64,000 nucleotides of DNA from an uncultured Acetatifactor sp. (GTDB taxonomy: Bacteria > Bacillota > Clostridia > Lachnospirales > Lachnospiraceae): positions 1 through 64,000 of the forward strand of contig CANQBS010000005.1 of the NCBI GenBank assembly GCA_947589075.1, written 5' to 3'. The notes beneath the pieces are model-generated. The model saw only the letters and a program-made list of their open reading frames with translations. It searched no databases and had not been told where the DNA came from. The translations under genes were made by a program, and so were the position numbers. Each line of letters starts with the position of its first letter. The stretch's first letter is position 1. Shown piece by piece: positions 24,990 through 32,901 of the stretch.

Positions 24990-26015
24990 TTACTCGATCA
25001 CATGGATCCAGCCTTTGGGAGCTTCTATTCTTCCCATCTGGATGCCCGTCAGAGTATCATAAAGCTTTTGGGTCACAGGTCCCATCTCAGTCATGCCGCT
25101 GGGCATGCAGATCTCGGTGCCATGATCCACGATCTTGCCTACAGGGGAGATCACCGCGGCGGTTCCGCAGAGACCGCACTCAGCAAAATCCTTCACTTCG
25201 CTTAAGAGGACTTCTCTTTCTTCTACTTCCAGTCCCAGATATTCCTTCGCCACATACACCAGAGATCTTCTGGTAATGGAGGGCAGAATGCTGGCAGACT
25301 TGGGGGTGACCACCTTATTGTCCTTGGTCACAAACAGGAAGTTGGCTCCGCCGGTCTCCTCCACCTTCGTGCGGGTAGCGGGATCCAGGTACATATTCTC
25401 ATCATAGCCTTCCTTATGAGCGCTGACAATGGCGTGAAGGCTCATGGCGTAATTCAGCCCGGCCTTGATATGACCTGTTCCATGGGGCGCCGCGCGGTCG
25501 AAATCGCTGACGCGGATGGTCAGGGGCTTTACGCCTCCCTTAAAATAAGGTCCCACCGGAGTCACAAAAATACGGAACTGATATTCATCCGCAGGCTTCA
25601 CACCGATCACAGGGTTGGAACCGAACATATAAGGGCGAATATACAGGGTCGCGCCGCTCCCATAGGGAGGAACATATGCGGCGTTGGCAGACACCACCTG
25701 ATTCACTGCATCCAGGAAACGCTCCTTCGGGAACACGGGCATCTCCAGCCTGGCGGCGGAATCCATCATCCGCTCCGCGTTCAGGTCAGGACGGAAGGTA
25801 ACGATATGGCCGTCTTCTGTGGTATAAGCCTTCAGGCCCTCAAATACAGACTGAGCATACTGCAGGACGCCGGCACATTCGTTCAGCACCACATTGGCAT
25901 CCTCCGTAATGGTTCCCTCATCCCATGCGCCGTCTTTATAATTGGATACATACCTTTTGTCTGTCTGAATGTATCCGAAACCAAGATTGCTCCAATCAAT
26001 GTTTTTCTTTTCCAT
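24990..26015 (-). CDS. ilvE: Branched-chain amino acid aminotransferase
   Basis: A 341-residue PLP-dependent class IV aminotransferase for leucine, isoleucine and valine. The PLP lysine is in GTGHIKAGLNYA, preceded by the family region VTPVGPYFKGG. The cofactor-phosphate region SILPSITRRSL follows, and ECGLCGTAAVISPVG contains the C-x-x-C pair typical of the BCAT2-like bacterial type. GAGGG precedes the ATG by about 8 nt. It is monocistronic, with its own promoter region and terminator. An inverted repeat (26037-26059) lies in the leader. Confidence 0.94.
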   Translation of the reverse strand: MEKKNIDWSNLGFGYIQTDKRYVSNYKDGAWDEGTITEDANVVLNECAGVLQYAQSVFEGLKAYTTEDGHIVTFRPDLNAERMMDSAARLEMPVFPKERFLDAVNQVVSANAAYVPPYGSGATLYIRPYMFGSNPVIGVKPADEYQFRIFVTPVGPYFKGGVKPLTIRVSDFDRAAPHGTGHIKAGLNYAMSLHAIVSAHKEGYDENMYLDPATRTKVEETGGANFLFVTKDNKVVTPKSASILPSITRRSLVYVAKEYLGLEVEEREVLLSEVKDFAECGLCGTAAVISPVGKIVDHGTEICMPSGMTEMGPVTQKLYDTLTGIQMGRIEAPKGWIHVIE

Positions 26016-26036
26016 GGTATTTCCCTCGATTCCTTA

Positions 26037-26059
26037 AATGGTTTATTTGCTAACCATTA
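26037..26059 (-). promoter_or_regulatory. Inverted repeat in the aminotransferase leader
   Basis: AATGGTT and AACCATT flank an A/T-rich centre, 22 nt before the ilvE start. On the minus strand TTGACA and TATAAT lie just upstream with only 14 nt between them, so the true -10 may be shifted. The repeat could be an operator or a leader hairpin. Confidence 0.4.
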
Positions 26060-26208
26060 TTATACTTTTCCCCGGGGTTGTCAAGATGCTTTTTCATGTT
26101 AAAGCGGTGGAGCGGCGGTCCGGTTTTGCACCTCATGTTTTACCTCTCCTGTTTTGTTTTCCTGTTCTAACCCTCCTGTTTTGCCTGGAAGAACGCTCCG
26201 ATTCCCTT

Positions 26209-27996
26209 CTACCCCCGGAAACGATCCAGACAGGCGTACAGTTCCTGGATACGGGGTCTTGCCAGACCGCAGGGCACATAGGAGGAACAGAAGGGTTCCC
26301 AGCCTTTTTTCTCCAGCGTGTCATTGACCAGAGCGACGATCTGCTGAACCGTTCTCCTGCCATCCTGCAGCCCTATGGCATAGCAGAGCAGATGAGCCAG
26401 GGCACTGGTCTGCTCCGCATCCGCCAGCTGTTCCACATAATGCAGATCCACCGTCTTCTTGTCAATGGAAAAAGAATCCCTGCCGAAGGTTTTGATCTTG
26501 GCAGAAACCTCATGTCCTTCCCGCCCGGCCGACGGACCGCCGTTCCTGGATTCCTGCCTTCCGGCCGACAGACTGCTGTTCCCGGAGCCCTGCCTTACGG
26601 CTGACGGACCGCCGTTCCCGAATCCCTGGAAGCCTTTCTGCAGCACGCGCCTGAAATCAGGGAGAAGGAAGTCCGGCGCCTTGATGCGGGGAGAAGTATG
26701 TTCCTCACACAGCTTTTTCACCCTTTCCGTTATGTCCACAGGCTTGTAACAGTCCATCTGCAGGATCTTATCGGCGATGTAGAAAAACGCGCCGGAGCTC
26801 CCTGCCACCAGCACCGTGGAAACGCCGGCCTTTTCATACAGATCTCTGGCTCTCTCCAAAAAGGGAGTGATGGGTTCTTTATTGCGGCTGACCACCTGCT
26901 GCATAAATTCATCCCGGACCATGAAATTGGTGGCGGAGGTGTCCTCATCGATCAAAAAGAGACGGGCGCCGGCTTCAATGCCTTCTATCACCCCGGCTGC
27001 CTGGGAGGTGCTTCCGCTGGCATCCTCCGTGGAAAAACAGCGGGTATCCTTTTTATTCGGAAGATCCTTGATAAACAGGGAAATATCTGTCTGGCGGATG
27101 GAACGTCCGTCCTCGGCCCGGAGCTTGACAGCGGAATCGTCCGTGATCACATACTCCCTGCCATCCCCCAGGATATGGTTATAAACCCCCATCTGCAAGG
27201 CCTCCAGAAGGGTGGATTTTCCATGGTAGCCGCCTCCTACGATCAAGGTGATGCCCTGACGGATTCCCATGCCTTTCTTTTCCCCGGCATGGGGCAGAGG
27301 GATACACACCTCCATGGAAGCAGGGGAAACAAAAGGAACGCTGTCCTTCATGGGCAGATCGGAAACCCCGCTTTTTCTGGGCAGAACCGCTCCGTTTGCC
27401 ACGAAAGCCACCATTTTATGCTCTTTTAAATACTGGCGGACAGCCTCCTGATCCTCCGCCAGATCGATGCAGGCCTTCACCTTCCGGGAATCCAGATTCC
27501 GCAAAAAGCAGCTGTTTTCCACACATTTCGGCAGGAAATCAAACAATATCTTCTCCAGTTCCCCGGCGTTAATGGTGCGTCCAAAGGCGGGAAAACCCAC
27601 ATGAAAACAGAGAATGATCTTGTTGGGCGCGATCTGGCAGGCGCTGCGCTCCAGAACCTCCTGTCCGCAGCGGCTGATAGCCAACAGACCGCTTTTGCCG
27701 GAGCCTTTGGCCTTAAAATTATAGGCGGCAAACTGCTCCTCCATGCGCCTGGTCAGGAAATCCTGCAGGGCAACCCGTACATAGTCCCGGTCAAAATAGT
27801 TGGCGGGAAAACCCGCTTCCCTTTGCAGCACTTCTACATGCAGACTGGAAGGAGAAGCGAAGGGATCCCCCTGCACATGGTCTATGGAAAGAAGATAACG
27901 ATCAAACTGGTAGCTTCCTCCCAAGGATTTATAGGCCGGATAGCCTTTATGGTCGATAGAGCGCAGCAAAGCGCGCAGTTCTGTGGATGATTTCAT
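26209..27996 (-). CDS. ABC-class ATPase of the PF09818 type
   Basis: A 595-residue predicted ABC-class ATPase with no membrane part. The N-terminal domain (1-240) is family specific. Walker A is GGGYHGKSTLL near residue 254. Walker B (ARLFLIDEDTSATNFM) has the Asp-Glu pair, and VLVAGSSGAFFYIAD follows. An insertion near residue 470 holds three 12-residue Gly/Ser/Arg repeats of the form NGGPSAxRQ. The cellular role of this family is not established to my knowledge; RNA or nucleotide-related work has been suggested. Its ATG overlaps the stop of the kinase-like gene by 4 nt, so they are translated together. Confidence 0.82.
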   Translation of the reverse strand: MKSSTELRALLRSIDHKGYPAYKSLGGSYQFDRYLLSIDHVQGDPFASPSSLHVEVLQREAGFPANYFDRDYVRVALQDFLTRRMEEQFAAYNFKAKGSGKSGLLAISRCGQEVLERSACQIAPNKIILCFHVGFPAFGRTINAGELEKILFDFLPKCVENSCFLRNLDSRKVKACIDLAEDQEAVRQYLKEHKMVAFVANGAVLPRKSGVSDLPMKDSVPFVSPASMEVCIPLPHAGEKKGMGIRQGITLIVGGGYHGKSTLLEALQMGVYNHILGDGREYVITDDSAVKLRAEDGRSIRQTDISLFIKDLPNKKDTRCFSTEDASGSTSQAAGVIEGIEAGARLFLIDEDTSATNFMVRDEFMQQVVSRNKEPITPFLERARDLYEKAGVSTVLVAGSSGAFFYIADKILQMDCYKPVDITERVKKLCEEHTSPRIKAPDFLLPDFRRVLQKGFQGFGNGGPSAVRQGSGNSSLSAGRQESRNGGPSAGREGHEVSAKIKTFGRDSFSIDKKTVDLHYVEQLADAEQTSALAHLLCYAIGLQDGRRTVQQIVALVNDTLEKKGWEPFCSSYVPCGLARPRIQELYACLDRFRG

Positions 27997-28937
27997 GATA
28001 TCGTAAAACTCCTTTCCATATATGGGGAAATCGCCTGTTTCAACGCCTCAGCCTGCCGCTGCACCAGCTCGGGAATGACAGGAACCCCGGAATCATAATA
28101 ATGACTGATTTCCGTATATAATTCGTAAAATGCACGCTTCCCGGCAAAATTAGGAGAAAGGGGATATTTTTCGGCATAGCGTTTCAAGAGTCCCCATGCC
28201 TTACCGTTGGCGTTATCCAACTGGTACAGATCATATTCTCTGTCGCCCCAGCAGCAGCCATAGGGATCGATCATCGCCTCTGCATGGCTTTTATCCCTGG
28301 CAAGCAGGATATTCCAGGCGTTATAATCTCCATGGATCAAACTGGCCTCTTTTACCGGACAGGAAAAAATCTCATCAAAGCTGCAAATGGAACGATCAAA
28401 AATATCCAGGATTTCCTTTGTAAGCTGTCCCTTCTCATAAAGAGCATACGCCTTTTTTACAATAGATTGCGCTTTTGGGTAATAATAATCCTCCCAGCTG
28501 GTATAGAAGATTTTTCCATCCAGCGGACCGAAACCTTCCGGATGAACCGTATTATGCAGACAGAGCAGATTATCCACGATCTGATCACAGATCCGCCCCC
28601 GATCCTTCTCCGAAATAGCAGATACATCCTGGTCGCCTGCATTGATCCCCTCCAGGTATTCCATCAGCAGCACATCACAGGCACCCTGGGACTGCCCGGC
28701 TTCCACCACGCCAAAAACCCTGGGAACCCGCAGCTGGCTGTGGGCTGCCAGCATATTCAGCTGCATAGCCTCCTTTGCGGCGAGCCCCGCAAACCGATAC
28801 AGCTTCGCGACTATCGATCTGTCTCCCGGAAGAACAACAAGGAACACCTGTCCATAAAATCCACCGCCCAAATGGCTGGTTTTCTCCGGCAACACATGAT
28901 AAAAGTAAAAAATAGCTTTTGAGATCGCATCCTGCAT
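27993..28937 (-). CDS. APH/choline-kinase-fold phosphotransferase
   Basis: A 314-residue kinase-like protein of the aminoglycoside phosphotransferase fold. It has the nucleotide-binding VAKLYR lysine, LLMEYLEG, the catalytic loop LIHGDYNAWNILL (His-Gly-Asp and Asn) and the metal motif AMIDPYGCCWGDREYDL. It resembles fructosamine-kinase and APH-type enzymes, so the substrate could be a small molecule, sugar adduct or antibiotic. ATG 28937 has GAGAGGA nine nt upstream; a TTG seven codons earlier is less likely. It is the first gene of an operon with the PF09818 ATPase, transcribed from the repeat-embedded promoter at 29150-29178. Confidence 0.8.
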   Translation of the reverse strand: MQDAISKAIFYFYHVLPEKTSHLGGGFYGQVFLVVLPGDRSIVAKLYRFAGLAAKEAMQLNMLAAHSQLRVPRVFGVVEAGQSQGACDVLLMEYLEGINAGDQDVSAISEKDRGRICDQIVDNLLCLHNTVHPEGFGPLDGKIFYTSWEDYYYPKAQSIVKKAYALYEKGQLTKEILDIFDRSICSFDEIFSCPVKEASLIHGDYNAWNILLARDKSHAEAMIDPYGCCWGDREYDLYQLDNANGKAWGLLKRYAEKYPLSPNFAGKRAFYELYTEISHYYDSGVPVIPELVQRQAEALKQAISPYMERSFTIS

Positions 28938-28970
28938 TTTTACTATCCTCTCCGACAACCCCGCCAGGCG

Positions 28971-29155
28971 CTTTCAATTCAGAAGTCGGCAGATGCTCTT
29001 CCTGCCGACATTATACCACAGCCGCGCGCCTCCAGGCGCGCTTTCAATTCGGAAGTCGGCAGATGCTCTTCCTGCCGACATTATACCACAGCCGCGCGCC
29101 TCCAGGCGCGCTTTCAATTCGGAAGTCGGCAGATGCTCTTCCTGCCGACATTATA
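28971..29155. repeat. 70-bp tandem repeat, 2.6 copies, with hairpins
   Basis: Copies at 28971-29040 and 29041-29110 differ by one base; the third (29111-29155) is cut after 45 nt and identical to the second. Each unit holds a GTCGGCAG/CTGCCGAC hairpin, a minus-strand TATAAT, and, in the full units, an 8-bp GCGCGCCT/AGGCGCGC hairpin. The array lies in the leader of the kinase operon. Confidence 0.92.
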
Positions 29156-29178
29156 ACGCGCAGCGTCAGGGATGTCAA
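29150..29178 (-). promoter_or_regulatory. Consensus promoter of the kinase-ATPase operon
   Basis: On the minus strand TTGACA (29173-29178) and TATAAT (29150-29155) are exactly 17 nt apart. The -10 is the one in the truncated third repeat, so transcription starts inside the first repeat hairpin and reads all three. Confidence 0.8.
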
Positions 29179-29241
29179 ATGAGGAACTAAAAACCGCTGG
29201 GAGGCTGTTGGCTGCATCATCAGACTATTAAAAAATAACCC

Positions 29242-29270
29242 TTGCTTTGCAGGCAACACTGCTTTATAAT
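29242..29270 (+). promoter_or_regulatory. Probable promoter of the Rpn gene
   Basis: TTGCTT (29242-29247), a 17-nt spacer and TATAAT (29265-29270) lie 90 nt before the Rpn start codon, divergent from the kinase promoter. Confidence 0.55.
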
Positions 29271-29359
29271 GATTTTAAACCACATTTGACAAGCTTCTTT
29301 CGGGATGCTTTCCTCTTCTATCCATATTGGACCGACCAAAACGATAGGAGGAATGTAAT

Positions 29360-30655
29360 ATGCAGAAGAATTTGACAAAGAAAGCTGACTCCTACAAAAG
29401 AGAAGAAACTTTGGATATTACCGCAACGATGATATCTGCTGCAAATGCGGTTGACACAGGGAAGACAGCCAAAGATACAGCTGCATCAAAGGCAAATGCC
29501 GCAGACCCTGTTACAAAGAATCAAAATACAAAAGATAATAACGCAGGCAGCTATTCCCCGGAGGAACATACCCGGGACGCCAACAGTCGTACTATTTTCC
29601 GCAACAGAAAGCTGACATGCCAGTTCCTGCGGGATTACACAGGTTTATCCATTTTTGAAAACCTGCAGCCCGAGGATATTGAAGATGTAACAGAACGTTA
29701 TAAAGCTTTTCTGGGGGTGCAGTTTGAAGCGGACACCGTCAAGAGGGTGAAAATTCGAGTCAGGGGAAAAGATGGGAGCCCGAATAAGGAGCAGGAACAG
29801 GAAGTCTTCGTACTTCCCCTGGTGGAGCACAAGACTAGCGTCGATTATGACGTATGCATGCAGCTGCTCCGGTACATGACTGTGATCTGGTACGATTACA
29901 AGAAACAACAGGAAGGCTTAAAGGAAGGTTCAAGCAGCCGGAAGATCTTCCGCTATCCGCCCATTATCCCCATTGTATACTTTGAGGGGCGGGAGAACTG
30001 GACTGCGGGCATGCACCTTGCGGACAGGATCGACATAAGAAAAGGACTGGAGGATTATATCCCTGATTTTTCCTACAAGCTGGTTCGGGTTCACGAATAT
30101 AAGAGCGACGCCCTTATGGAAAAGCACAACGAAATGTCCCTGATAATGATGATTAACCGGATTCAGAGCCCTGAAGATTTCACGGAGCTGATGAACACTT
30201 CCAGAGATTACGTGGACGAGATCTATAACAAATCGTCTGCGGACATCAAGGAGGTCTACCAGGATATCCTGTGGTCCTTGTTTCAGAAAATGAACGTTCC
30301 GGCGGACGAAGCCCGGGACAAGATGGCAAGATTGGAGGATGGCGGAATGGGAGAGTTATTTGCAAGTATGGAGAAAATGGACATACAAGCAGAACGCCGG
30401 AACACACAGCTGGCCAGGCAGGAACTCGAAGAATCCAGGCGGGAGCTCGCGGAATCCAGGCGGGAACTTGCAGAATCCAGGCAGGAACTGAAGAAGACAT
30501 CCGACAAACTAAATGCTTTTTTAGAGCACTTGGTTTCCGTTTGCCAGAACCAGGGGATGTCCAGTGAGAAAACCCTTGAATGTCTTCAGACACAGTATGG
30601 CTTAAATGCAGAAGAGGCTTTTTCAGCAATCCAGCTTTTTTACGATGAAAAATAA
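29360..30655 (+). CDS. Rpn family recombination-promoting nuclease
   Basis: A 431-residue protein of the Rpn/PD-(D/E)XK group, DNA endonucleases related to transposase-like YhgA proteins. The first 75 residues are low-complexity, rich in Ala, Asn, Thr and Lys. The nuclease core runs from about 78 (RTIFRNRKLTCQFLRDYTG) to 290, with the catalytic Glu156-x-Lys158 in LPLVEHKTSVDYD and the LLRY motif after it. The C-terminal 100 residues form a coiled coil with heptads of the form ESRRELA. AGGAGG lies 8 nt before the ATG. There are no flanking inverted repeats or target duplications, so it is not an intact transposon. Convergent with the PARG-like gene. Confidence 0.85.
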   Translation: MQKNLTKKADSYKREETLDITATMISAANAVDTGKTAKDTAASKANAADPVTKNQNTKDNNAGSYSPEEHTRDANSRTIFRNRKLTCQFLRDYTGLSIFENLQPEDIEDVTERYKAFLGVQFEADTVKRVKIRVRGKDGSPNKEQEQEVFVLPLVEHKTSVDYDVCMQLLRYMTVIWYDYKKQQEGLKEGSSSRKIFRYPPIIPIVYFEGRENWTAGMHLADRIDIRKGLEDYIPDFSYKLVRVHEYKSDALMEKHNEMSLIMMINRIQSPEDFTELMNTSRDYVDEIYNKSSADIKEVYQDILWSLFQKMNVPADEARDKMARLEDGGMGELFASMEKMDIQAERRNTQLARQELEESRRELAESRRELAESRQELKKTSDKLNAFLEHLVSVCQNQGMSSEKTLECLQTQYGLNAEEAFSAIQLFYDEK

Positions 30656-30687
30656 TAATATTGAACCATAGTGGAAAGAATAGGAAG

Positions 30688-31536
30688 TCAAATGTGGTTC
30701 CCCAGCACCCGTTTAAATACATCGTAATTCCTGCTGCCGCCCGGCGGGCAGTACACCGCGAACTCGACCCTTCGGAATACCTTGGGAAATTCCTGAAGCG
30801 CAGCCTTATACGCCCGGGCCACCACCTCAGGATCATTCTGGAAGGCTCCGCATCCAAAAGCACCGAGAACCAGGATATCTGCCCCTTTTGCTGCCGCACA
30901 GGTCAGCATATGGATGGCTCTTTTTACATGACAGCCAAAGAGCTCGGCGTCGCTCATACAGATGCTGCCGTTTATAAACCCGGAATGGATATTTAACCCT
31001 TTCCTCAGATTCGGCGCGGCAATGGTGATCACATCCACCATTACCCAATTTTCTTTCAGCATTCTCTCAGGAAGATCTTCATCCGTCTTACAAATAACCA
31101 CGCCCTCGGTATAAATCAGGGAATCAGTTGCCTTAAGAGTGTTCAGATCCCAATGATGCTTATAAAAAGAATCCCTCAGCGTCTTACGATACAGCAGCGG
31201 ATACAGCGTGGATGTCTGGCACAGACTTTCTTCCTGTGCGCTGCTTCCATTCTCAACGCCGCCCCCGGCCTTGAACGCATTGGCGAAGTTCATGACAGCG
31301 ATCCTAGCGTCCGGTTCTTCCTGATGCAGCCGCATGGCCGCCTGATAACTCCTGTCCCCGGTGACCGCAATGATCGTATTTTTTATTTTAGATGAATCAA
31401 ATTCCGGATAATCATCCTCATAGTATACCGTTGTATTTTTCTTAGCGATAGATATGGATTCAGCAAGGTCAGTATCCTCTGCGATCCAGTCCATTGTGTC
31501 CTGAAATACTTTTATTCGCTGCATTTGGGTTGACAT
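30688..31536 (-). CDS. PARG-like ADP-ribose glycohydrolase (TIGR02452 type)
   Basis: A 282-residue protein of the bacterial poly(ADP-ribose) glycohydrolase type, a macrodomain enzyme that removes ADP-ribose chains. The PARG signature is present as GGGVENGSSAQEE near residue 92, giving Gly-Gly-Gly followed by Gln-Glu-Glu. ILVLGAFGCGAFQNDPEVVA near 220 is the macrodomain phosphate loop. The N-terminal 60 residues are helical. AAGGAGG lies 9 nt before the ATG. It stands alone between the Rpn nuclease and a toxin-antitoxin remnant. Enzymes of this type reverse ADP-ribosylation by toxins or act on free ADP-ribose products; which applies here is unknown. Confidence 0.88.
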   Translation of the reverse strand: MSTQMQRIKVFQDTMDWIAEDTDLAESISIAKKNTTVYYEDDYPEFDSSKIKNTIIAVTGDRSYQAAMRLHQEEPDARIAVMNFANAFKAGGGVENGSSAQEESLCQTSTLYPLLYRKTLRDSFYKHHWDLNTLKATDSLIYTEGVVICKTDEDLPERMLKENWVMVDVITIAAPNLRKGLNIHSGFINGSICMSDAELFGCHVKRAIHMLTCAAAKGADILVLGAFGCGAFQNDPEVVARAYKAALQEFPKVFRRVEFAVYCPPGGSRNYDVFKRVLGNHI

Positions 31537-31854
31537 AAATAGATACCTCCTTTTCCTTTGGGGGGAGTCTTTTTACCTAAATAGCCTTCGATTACTCATG
31601 CCTTGCAGGGAAGTTTATCAGTTTTTTAGCTAAATTACAAGATTCTTGTTAGGTTTTATCGATTATTTTATAGCTGCATATTATATGGGTGCTTATTTCT
31701 CATCAATTTTGTTCATATGGTTTCTTCTTTGATACACTCCCAACGCTTGTCCGCTACAGCACGAACCAAGCATTTCTCTCAGCCATTGAAGCAATAAAAA
31801 AGCAGGACCTTGCAACTTGAAAATGAGACCCTGCTTTCTTCCTGCCTTCCTACC
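31537..31854. other. Gene-free stretch before the PARG-like gene
   Basis: This 318-nt AT-rich gap holds the leader of the PARG-like gene, with a minus-strand TATAAT near 31670 and a weak TTGATG 15 nt away. It also holds small palindromes (TTTAGCTAAA; ACAAGA-T-TCTTGT at 31637-31649) and the terminator at 31796-31837. No gene with a ribosome site is seen. Confidence 0.5.
31796..31837 (-). terminator. Terminator of the truncated PIN locus
   Basis: On the minus strand AAAGCAGG pairs with CCTGCTTT across a 20-nt loop and is followed by six T. It lies 18 nt past the stop of the small 75-residue gene. Confidence 0.8.
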
Positions 31855-32082
31855 TTACAGTCTTATAGCTTCTCCTTCATACGGATGTTCCTTTTCAAAC
31901 TCAGAGGCTTCTTTGCTGATTTCTTCCGGTTTTTTTATATCAAAATATTCTCTCTGCCATTTTGTGTAATCAAATCGTTCCCTCATGATAACAGAAATAA
32001 ATCTCTCTGCTTCAACAACGCCCATATGATCCTTCAAACACTTCATCCCTCTGTTCATAATCTCAACTGTGCCTGTTTCCAT
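31855..32082 (-). CDS. Small acidic protein, second gene of a PIN-toxin-like pair
   Basis: A 75-residue protein with the stretch MKCLKDHMGVVEAERFISVI followed by RFDYTKWQREYFD and an acidic tail. It resembles small proteins that accompany PIN-domain genes in Firmicutes, where an antitoxin role is plausible. It starts one nt after the stop of the PIN remnant, with GGAAGAGGA as ribosome site inside that gene, so its translation depends on it. It ends before a good terminator. I cannot assign a biochemical function. Confidence 0.6.
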   Translation of the reverse strand: METGTVEIMNRGMKCLKDHMGVVEAERFISVIMRERFDYTKWQREYFDIKKPEEISKEASEFEKEHPYEGEAIRL

Positions 32083-32083
32083 C

Positions 32084-32302
32084 TTAGTCCTCTTCCATTT
32101 CTACTACAAACTCAATCGGTGTAACCAATTTTATCTCTTTTGACTGATATTTTAATAGTCTTTTATCGGTTGAGATGAAATATCCGCATCCGGCGTAAAT
32201 GGCCGACGCCACATGACAGGCATCCTTAAATTTGACACCTGTTTTCATGATTTCTGCCGCTTTTTCCTCAATAATTTTTTTCTTTCCTCCATTATCGTCC
32301 AA
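32084..32302 (-). pseudogene. Truncated PIN-domain protein
   Basis: The open frame gives 72 residues matching only the C-terminal half of a PIN-domain RNase toxin: KFKDACHVASAIYAGCGYFISTDKRLL holds the second and third acidic motifs, and VTPIEFV is typical of the end. The N-terminal half with the first catalytic Asp is missing. The nominal start is a TTG at 32302 without a well-spaced ribosome site. A 15-codon frame starting at ATG 32290 ends in TGA overlapping an internal ATG (MKTGVKF), so translation may restart there. A perfect promoter remains upstream. It is best read as a decayed toxin, possibly still expressed as a fragment. Confidence 0.6.
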
Positions 32303-32312
32303 ATCCTTTTTT

Positions 32313-32341
32313 ATTATAATGTATAGTTACAAGAAAGTCAA
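32313..32341 (-). promoter_or_regulatory. Strong promoter in front of the PIN remnant
   Basis: TTGACT (32336-32341) and TATAAT (32313-32318) are 17 nt apart on the minus strand, only about 10 nt before the first possible start codon. It is better than most promoters in the window despite the broken gene. Confidence 0.7.
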
Positions 32342-32474
32342 ATTGAGCAACGCACTCGATTTTTCGGACAACCGATATACTCAATTTTCCGGTTTTTCGA
32401 ATCCGATTTCCTCCAAATTTTTCTATGACAATATTTTTGCTGACAATATTTTCCCAAAAAGTTCCAAGACCCCA

Positions 32475-32527
32475 TTGACAATTCTCTCTACATCATGTAG
32501 ACTATTATTACTCTACATAATGTAGAG
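32475..32527 (+). promoter_or_regulatory. Promoter and double BlaI-type operator of locus 2
   Basis: TTGACA (32475-32480), a 17-nt spacer and TAGACT (32498-32503) form the promoter. CTACAT-C-ATGTAG (32488-32500) covers spacer and -10, and CTCTACAT-A-ATGTAGAG (32511-32527) covers the start region. The TACA/TGTA core is the classical BlaI/MecI type and differs from locus 1. Confidence 0.8.
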
Positions 32528-32543
32528 TAAGGAGGATACGCAT

Positions 32544-32897
32544 ATGCCTACAATGGGAGTACTTGAATCACGCTTTGCGGATATCATATGGAATCATGAG
32601 CCCCTGGCTTCCAGGGACCTCATTAAAATGGCGGAGGAGGAGCTGAACTGGAAATCGACCACTTCATATACCGTATTGAAGCGATTGTGCGAACGCGGGA
32701 TCTTTAAGCTTCAGGACAAGATGGTTTCTTCGCTGATCTCCAGAGAAGAATTCTATGGTATGAAAAGCGAGCAGTTTGTGGAAGATACCTTTGATGGCTC
32801 ATTGCCCGCGTTCATCGCCGCTTTTGGCACAAGAAAGAAGCTTTCAGATGAAGAAGTCGAAGAGCTGAAAAGGCTCATCGACAAAATGAGGAGGTAA
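32544..32897 (+). CDS. BlaI/MecI/CopY-type repressor (locus 2)
   Basis: A 117-residue winged-helix repressor. The DNA-binding half includes RFADIIWNHEPLASRDLIK and WKSTTSYTVLKRLCERGIF, where Thr/Thr/Ser/Tyr precede the recognition helix as in BlaI. The C-terminal half (SLPAFIAAFGTRKKLSDEEVEELKRLIDKM) is the dimerisation region. AAGGAGG lies 7 nt before the ATG. It shares little beyond the fold with the locus 1 repressor, and its operators differ too. First gene of a two-gene operon with an M56 sensor, 4 nt apart. Confidence 0.92.
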   Translation: MPTMGVLESRFADIIWNHEPLASRDLIKMAEEELNWKSTTSYTVLKRLCERGIFKLQDKMVSSLISREEFYGMKSEQFVEDTFDGSLPAFIAAFGTRKKLSDEEVEELKRLIDKMRR

Positions 32898-32901
32898 GCT
32901 T

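Noticed and set aside
28971-29155. Looks like a CRISPR array, with a CTTTCAATTC motif every 70 bp.
   Set aside because: The sequence between motifs is identical in all copies, so there are no spacers, and no cas gene is near. It is a tandem repeat.
29360-30655. Rpn gene as an intact insertion sequence.
   Set aside because: No terminal inverted repeats or target duplications flank it, and it has its own promoter and ribosome site.
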